Assembly (NCBI RefSeq): GCF_002432125.1
Contig: NZ_DJFS01000089.1
Coordinates: 1 to 10,059, forward strand
Source of the DNA: Brevundimonas sp. UBA5866
GTDB lineage: Bacteria > Pseudomonadota > Alphaproteobacteria > Caulobacterales > Caulobacteraceae
Direction of reading: 5' to 3'
DNA length: 10,059 nucleotides
Position numbers and translations under genes: made by a program. This document shows positions 6,650-10,059 of this stretch, in pieces. The notes beneath the pieces are model-generated. The model did no database searches. It was given only the letters and a program-made list of their open reading frames with translations, and was not told the origin of the DNA. Within the stretch, counting starts at the first letter, position 1. The number at the start of each line of letters is the position of its first letter.

Positions 6650-8596
6650 ATGGGGCGCATCACAACGGGGGATCCGTCCCCGGATGCCTTAATGCCGTCT
6701 GTCGGCAGGTCCGGCTGGAAAGAGATTCTGCGCCTCGGTGCCATGATCCTTTTGGCACAGGCCCTGTTCTGGGGTCTGTTCTATGTGCCGTGGGGCAACA
6801 AGCCTTCCAGCCGCAACGTGGACCGCATCGCCTTCACCAATGCCGAGCTGGCGGAGCTGGACGCGCCGACGATGGCCGTGGCCGACACGGCCCGATACAG
6901 CAAGGTGAACCTGCCCCATACCGACTGCTGTGACCCGTCCTACCTGTCCCTGCGGTTGAACTTCACGCTCAACACCGTTCCCGCCGAGGGACTGGGACTG
7001 GTCGCCTTCCAGCAGGTCGATAATTTCATCTACCGCGTGAATGGCTCGGTCATTCACAAGAAAGGCCGGATGCAGAAGGGCGACCAGACCTTCCACGGCC
7101 AGCAGTTCTACCTGCTGCATGTCCCATCGGGCATGCTCAAGGTCGGCGACAACCAGCTCAATATCATCACCGTCCGCGACGGCTTCCCCTACTCCGACCT
7201 GATCGAGCCCCTTCTGGGCGATTACAACCAGGTGCGCGACGCGACGGCCATGCGATTCTGGCAGGCCATCGATTACCGCCTGCTGGGGGGTGCGCTGACG
7301 TTCGTGCTGGGCCTGTTTGCCCTGATCATGGTGTTCCGCTCGCAGGACAAGCTGTTTGCCGCATGGCTGCTGGTCCTGTGTTGGTCGTGGACGGCCTATG
7401 CCGCCTATGGGCTTTATTTCGACCTGCCCTTTGGCGGCATCGGCCGGATGGTGGCCTTCTTTTCCCTGACGACCCTCGTCTCGATCAGCCTCATCTGCTT
7501 TCTGGATTCATGGACCCGACGACCCATGATCGCAGGACAATATGCATTGGTCGGATGCTGGCTGGTATTTTCTCTGGCCTCGATTTTCGCCCTGAACCGC
7601 ATGCCAATGCCCACGGGCTTTGACCTGATGGATTCGGCCTGGATGTGGTTCTCGCTGGCCGCGGGTGTACTGGTTCTACTGCGGCTGGTCTGGCATTTCG
7701 CGACATCCCGTGAAGACCGTTATGTCGAGGCCGCCTTGCTTTCGATCTGTGCGGTCTGTCTGGCGCTGGACGGTATCGGCACCAAGTTCGGCCTGTTGGC
7801 CGGCGGCTATTTCATGGACTCCGCCGCCATACTGATACTGGCCTTCGTCATCGCCTTCCTGCAGCGCAATTTCCACCTGTTCCAGTCGGCTATGGCCTTG
7901 AACAACCTGCTGGAGACACGCCTCAAATCGCGTGAGGCGGAACTGGCCGAAGCCTATATCCGCGAACGCGAACTGATCGACCGACAGGCCCGCAGCGAAG
8001 AACGCCGCCGTCTGATGCGCGATATGCACGATGGTGTCGGCGGTCAGCTGGTCGGCTTGTTGCTGGAGGTCAGACGCGGCGCAGTGGACAACAACCGCAT
8101 GGCCGAGGGCCTTCAGGTCGCAATGGACGAAATCCGGCTGATGATCGACTCCGTCGATGCCTCCGTCACCACACTGGAGACCATGCTCGGTGTGTTCGAA
8201 AACCGTGTGCGTCCTCGGGTCGAAGGGGCAGGCCTGGCCTTTGAATGGAATGCCGAACCCTCGACTTCAATAGATCTGCCGCCCGACCACATCCTGCAAC
8301 TGTTCCGCATCATGCAGGAGGCCGTGACCAATGCCATGAAGCACAGCCGGGCCAAACGGATCAGCGTCTGCGTCACCACCACGCCTGACGACTGCCTGTC
8401 CATTTCCATAAGCGATGACGGTGCTGGCCTCTCTGCGGAAAATCGGAGCCGGATCGACAGTGGCGGCCACGGACTGGGCAATATGAGGACCAGGGCCAGC
8501 GCTATCGGCGGCCAAATAGAATGGCACGACGCCTCGCCCGGAACCCGCGTCCAACTGTCTGTACCGCTTAGTCACTCGCAACCCATTGCCGCCTGA
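6650..8596 (+). CDS. Sensor histidine kinase, 7TMR-DISM-like membrane part with HisKA_3 and HATPase core
   Basis: This 648-residue sensor has a first helix (29-46), an extracytoplasmic beta-rich domain (about 50-205, jelly-roll-like, with CC at 93-94), seven further helices (about 211-229, 234-257, 267-285, 296-314, 328-348, 358-383, 390-405), a coiled linker (410-450) and a kinase core. The H-box is RRRLMRDMHDGVGGQL with phospho-acceptor His460, as in the HisKA_3 (NarX/DesK-type) class. The ATP-binding domain keeps an N-box (EAVTNAMKHS, 557-566), G1 (DDGAGL, 589-594) and G2 (GGHGLGNM, 605-612), so it should be active. The layout of an outside domain plus seven helices matches 7TMR-DISM receptors, whose ligands are often sugars or other small molecules; the ligand here is unknown. 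GGGGA lies 8 bases before the chosen ATG; a second ATG at residue 15 is possible. Its TGA overlaps the ATG of the response regulator gene. Confidence 0.9.
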   Translation: MGRITTGDPSPDALMPSVGRSGWKEILRLGAMILLAQALFWGLFYVPWGNKPSSRNVDRIAFTNAELAELDAPTMAVADTARYSKVNLPHTDCCDPSYLSLRLNFTLNTVPAEGLGLVAFQQVDNFIYRVNGSVIHKKGRMQKGDQTFHGQQFYLLHVPSGMLKVGDNQLNIITVRDGFPYSDLIEPLLGDYNQVRDATAMRFWQAIDYRLLGGALTFVLGLFALIMVFRSQDKLFAAWLLVLCWSWTAYAAYGLYFDLPFGGIGRMVAFFSLTTLVSISLICFLDSWTRRPMIAGQYALVGCWLVFSLASIFALNRMPMPTGFDLMDSAWMWFSLAAGVLVLLRLVWHFATSREDRYVEAALLSICAVCLALDGIGTKFGLLAGGYFMDSAAILILAFVIAFLQRNFHLFQSAMALNNLLETRLKSREAELAEAYIRERELIDRQARSEERRRLMRDMHDGVGGQLVGLLLEVRRGAVDNNRMAEGLQVAMDEIRLMIDSVDASVTTLETMLGVFENRVRPRVEGAGLAFEWNAEPSTSIDLPPDHILQLFRIMQEAVTNAMKHSRAKRISVCVTTTPDDCLSISISDDGAGLSAENRSRIDSGGHGLGNMRTRASAIGGQIEWHDASPGTRVQLSVPLSHSQPIAA

Positions 8597-9297
8597 TGTC
8601 AGAAACAACCTCCCCCGCCTCCACCGTCCCCAAGGTTCTGCGTATTGGGCTGCTTGAAGACAGCCTGCCTGTGCGTGAGCATTTCGCCTATGTTCTGGGC
8701 GAAGCGCCGGACATGGAGTTATGCGGCATAGCCACCTGTCTGGCCGAACTGCCGGCAGTTCTGGACCGCAAACCCGACCTGATCCTGACGGATCTCGGCC
8801 TGCCTGACGGCAGCGGACTGGATGTCATCCCGCACATAAAGGCTGCCGGGGCGTTTTCGCTCGTGATCACCGCATTCGGTGACAAGGAGACCATTCTCAG
8901 CGCGATCAATGCCGGTGCCGACGGATACCTGCTGAAGGACACCTCGACAGAGGCCATATTGGACGGCATCCGCGTGACAGTGGATGGCGGGTCCCCCATC
9001 AGCGCCGCCGCCGCCTGCTTTCTGTTACAGCAGCTGCGTGATCCGGCCCCCATTGCCACGCCCAAACCTTCGCCCGACAATACCCAGCCACCGCCGCAGG
9101 AACGGCTGACGCCGCGCGAAACAGAACTTCTGACGCTATTCTCGCGGGGGCACTCTTATAAATCCGCTGCGCGTGAGCTGGGGATTTCACCTTTGACGGT
9201 CGGCGACCATGTGAAATCCATCTATCGCAAACTTTCCGTCAACTCGCGTGGCGAAGCGGTGTTTGCCGCCGTCCAAAGAGGGCAGTTAACGCTCTAG
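8596..9297 (+). CDS. NarL/LuxR-family response regulator
   Basis: This 233-residue protein has an N-terminal receiver domain (about 14-135) and a C-terminal LuxR-type helix-turn-helix (168-230), joined by a Pro-rich linker (149-168) that includes PKPSPDNTQPPP. The receiver keeps the acidic pocket (E21, D22), phospho-acceptor Asp66 in LILTDLGLPDGSG, the switch Thr92 and Lys114 in LLKD. The DNA-binding part shows LTPRETELLTLFSRGHSYK, the recognition region ISPLTVGDHVKSIYRKL and a closing GEAVFAAVQRG. The ATG at 8596 shares its A with the kinase TGA (TGATG) and has no separate ribosome binding site, so it is translationally coupled to the kinase, its evident partner. It should be phosphorylated by His460 of that kinase and bind DNA as a dimer; targets are unknown. 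No terminator is seen after it. Confidence 0.94.
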   Translation: MSETTSPASTVPKVLRIGLLEDSLPVREHFAYVLGEAPDMELCGIATCLAELPAVLDRKPDLILTDLGLPDGSGLDVIPHIKAAGAFSLVITAFGDKETILSAINAGADGYLLKDTSTEAILDGIRVTVDGGSPISAAAACFLLQQLRDPAPIATPKPSPDNTQPPPQERLTPRETELLTLFSRGHSYKSAARELGISPLTVGDHVKSIYRKLSVNSRGEAVFAAVQRGQLTL

Positions 9298-9395
9298 CTC
9301 CCATATACATGGCGTAGGCTTAAGACTGCTGACAATCCTAGATTGACGTCCGAACGGCGGGGCCTGCCCACCGCGCTCCGGAGTATCGATCAGCT

Positions 9396-10016
9396 ATGCC
9401 CGCTATATCCCAGTCTTGCGGTTGGTCTGTTTCAACAGCCTGTTCCAGAGGCTGTGCGCTGGTCATGACGCTGGCCTGTCTGTCGATATTGGGGGCGTGC
9501 GAGCGCGCGCCAGAACCCACCCCCACTACCGCGCAGACCTTATCCCCCCAGGGCCACACAACGCGCACGCCCATCCGCGAGAACGGCCTTTACCGCTCGC
9601 AGAACACATCGCCCTTCTCCGTCACCACTGACAGATCCGATAAGACTCCAGGGGTCTATACGCCTCAGCCCGCCTCTAAAGAGCGACGGGAGCTGATGGA
9701 CGCGGTCCGGAACGCTACGCGCGAAGAGCTTGGAACCCATGCCGTTTTCGTGGCCCACAATCTGCGATCAAACGGCAGATGGGCCTTTGCCCAACTGGAC
9801 CCCCAACGACCGGACGGTTCGACTATTCAGCCCGCACAGACGCCTGTCCACCAGCGCGCAGGTACCACTCAACTGGATGGACTGCGCATCGACGTGATCT
9901 GGAAAAAACAGTCCAGCCGCTGGCAGATCCATGCCTACAGGATCGGTGCCACAGACGTATGGTGGCTCAGCCACTGCACGGAAGGCTATCCAGAGCTCCT
10001 GCCAGGATGTTCGTAG
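9396..10016 (+). CDS. Probable lipoprotein of unknown function
   Basis: This 206-residue protein has an N-terminal signal with R18, a hydrophobic stretch (21-34) and a lipobox LGAC with Cys35 as the likely lipidated residue. It is followed by a Pro/Thr-rich spacer (36-95) and a C-terminal domain (about 96-206). The last part contains RRELMDAVRNATREEL (97-112), HAVFVAHNLRSNGRWAFAQL (115-134), DPQRPDGSTI (135-144), LRIDVIWKK (163-171), RWQIHAYRIGATDVWW (175-190) and two Cys (194, 205). I do not recognise a named family, but the pattern of an Arg-rich helix, WAF strand and GATDVWW end looks like a conserved module. The ATG at 9396 is preferred over the ATG at 9465 because the latter leaves no basic n-region; GGAG lies 12 bases upstream, somewhat far. 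It lies 98 bases after the regulator gene, on the same strand, so co-transcription is possible but unproven. Confidence 0.72.
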   Translation: MPAISQSCGWSVSTACSRGCALVMTLACLSILGACERAPEPTPTTAQTLSPQGHTTRTPIRENGLYRSQNTSPFSVTTDRSDKTPGVYTPQPASKERRELMDAVRNATREELGTHAVFVAHNLRSNGRWAFAQLDPQRPDGSTIQPAQTPVHQRAGTTQLDGLRIDVIWKKQSSRWQIHAYRIGATDVWWLSHCTEGYPELLPGCS

Positions 10017-10044
10017 TTATCGAGCTTTCCATATCCCAGACAGC

Positions 10045-10059
10045 AAAAAGCCCCGCGGT
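10045..10059 (+). terminator. First arm of a probable terminator, cut by the window end
   Basis: AAAAAGCCCCGC lies 28 bases after the lipoprotein stop. A run of A followed by a GC-rich block is the usual 5' half of a bidirectional hairpin, whose second half would be GCGGGGCTTTTT beyond the window. The second arm cannot be seen here. Confidence 0.4.

Noticed and set aside
9343..9348. TTGACG as a -35 box for the lipoprotein gene
   Set aside because: No -10 box of either the general or the Caulobacter type (GCTANAWC) lies at a workable distance, so I do not call a promoter here.
9354..9380. GC-rich partial inverted repeat before the lipoprotein gene as a terminator of the two-component operon
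   Set aside because: The stem (CGGCGGG with CCCACCG) has an internal mismatch and no T run after it, so it is too weak to call.

Overview
The window is a GC-rich, densely coding piece of bacterial chromosome. The codon use, the short gene spacing and the gene families (a DUF885 peptidase, a bacterial TMEM43-like protein, a small PPC-like secreted protein, and a sensor kinase and response regulator pair) suggest an alphaproteobacterium. A Brevundimonas-like member of the Caulobacterales is my best guess, but this is an inference from style and not a database match. I see no insertion sequence, phage gene, tRNA, rRNA or CRISPR array.

Layout. From 1 to 2777 on the plus strand lies the end of an efflux operon: the C-terminal part of an HlyD/EmrA-type periplasmic adaptor, overlapping by four bases a 759-residue protein made of two complete ABC-2 type permease units joined end to end. 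No ATPase gene is visible here. A strong hairpin at 2787-2815 separates it from the convergent minus-strand block. That block holds, in transcription order, a small secreted protein (6442 to 5987), a four-helix TMEM43/LUMA-like membrane protein (5905 to 4733) and a secreted DUF885 metallopeptidase-like protein (4603 to 2819). Each of these genes has its own terminator-like hairpin behind it, so they look like separate or only partly linked transcription units.

From 6650 on the plus strand comes a two-component pair, divergent from the small secreted protein. It consists of a histidine kinase with an extracytoplasmic sensor domain and a seven-helix membrane region (7TMR-DISM-like architecture, HisKA_3 core), whose stop codon overlaps the start of a NarL/LuxR-type response regulator. 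A probable lipoprotein of unknown function follows at 9396-10016, and the window ends inside what looks like the first arm of a terminator.

How they may work together. The adaptor and fused permease should form an inner-membrane and periplasm export unit that works with an outer-membrane TolC-type channel. The kinase and regulator sense an unknown envelope signal; their targets cannot be read from the sequence, though the adjacent secreted protein and lipoprotein genes are candidates by position only. Most gene products here act in the envelope, but nothing else shows that they form one system. The most interesting points are the fused double permease, the TMEM43 homologue beside a small secreted protein, and the uncharacterised lipoprotein next to the two-component pair.
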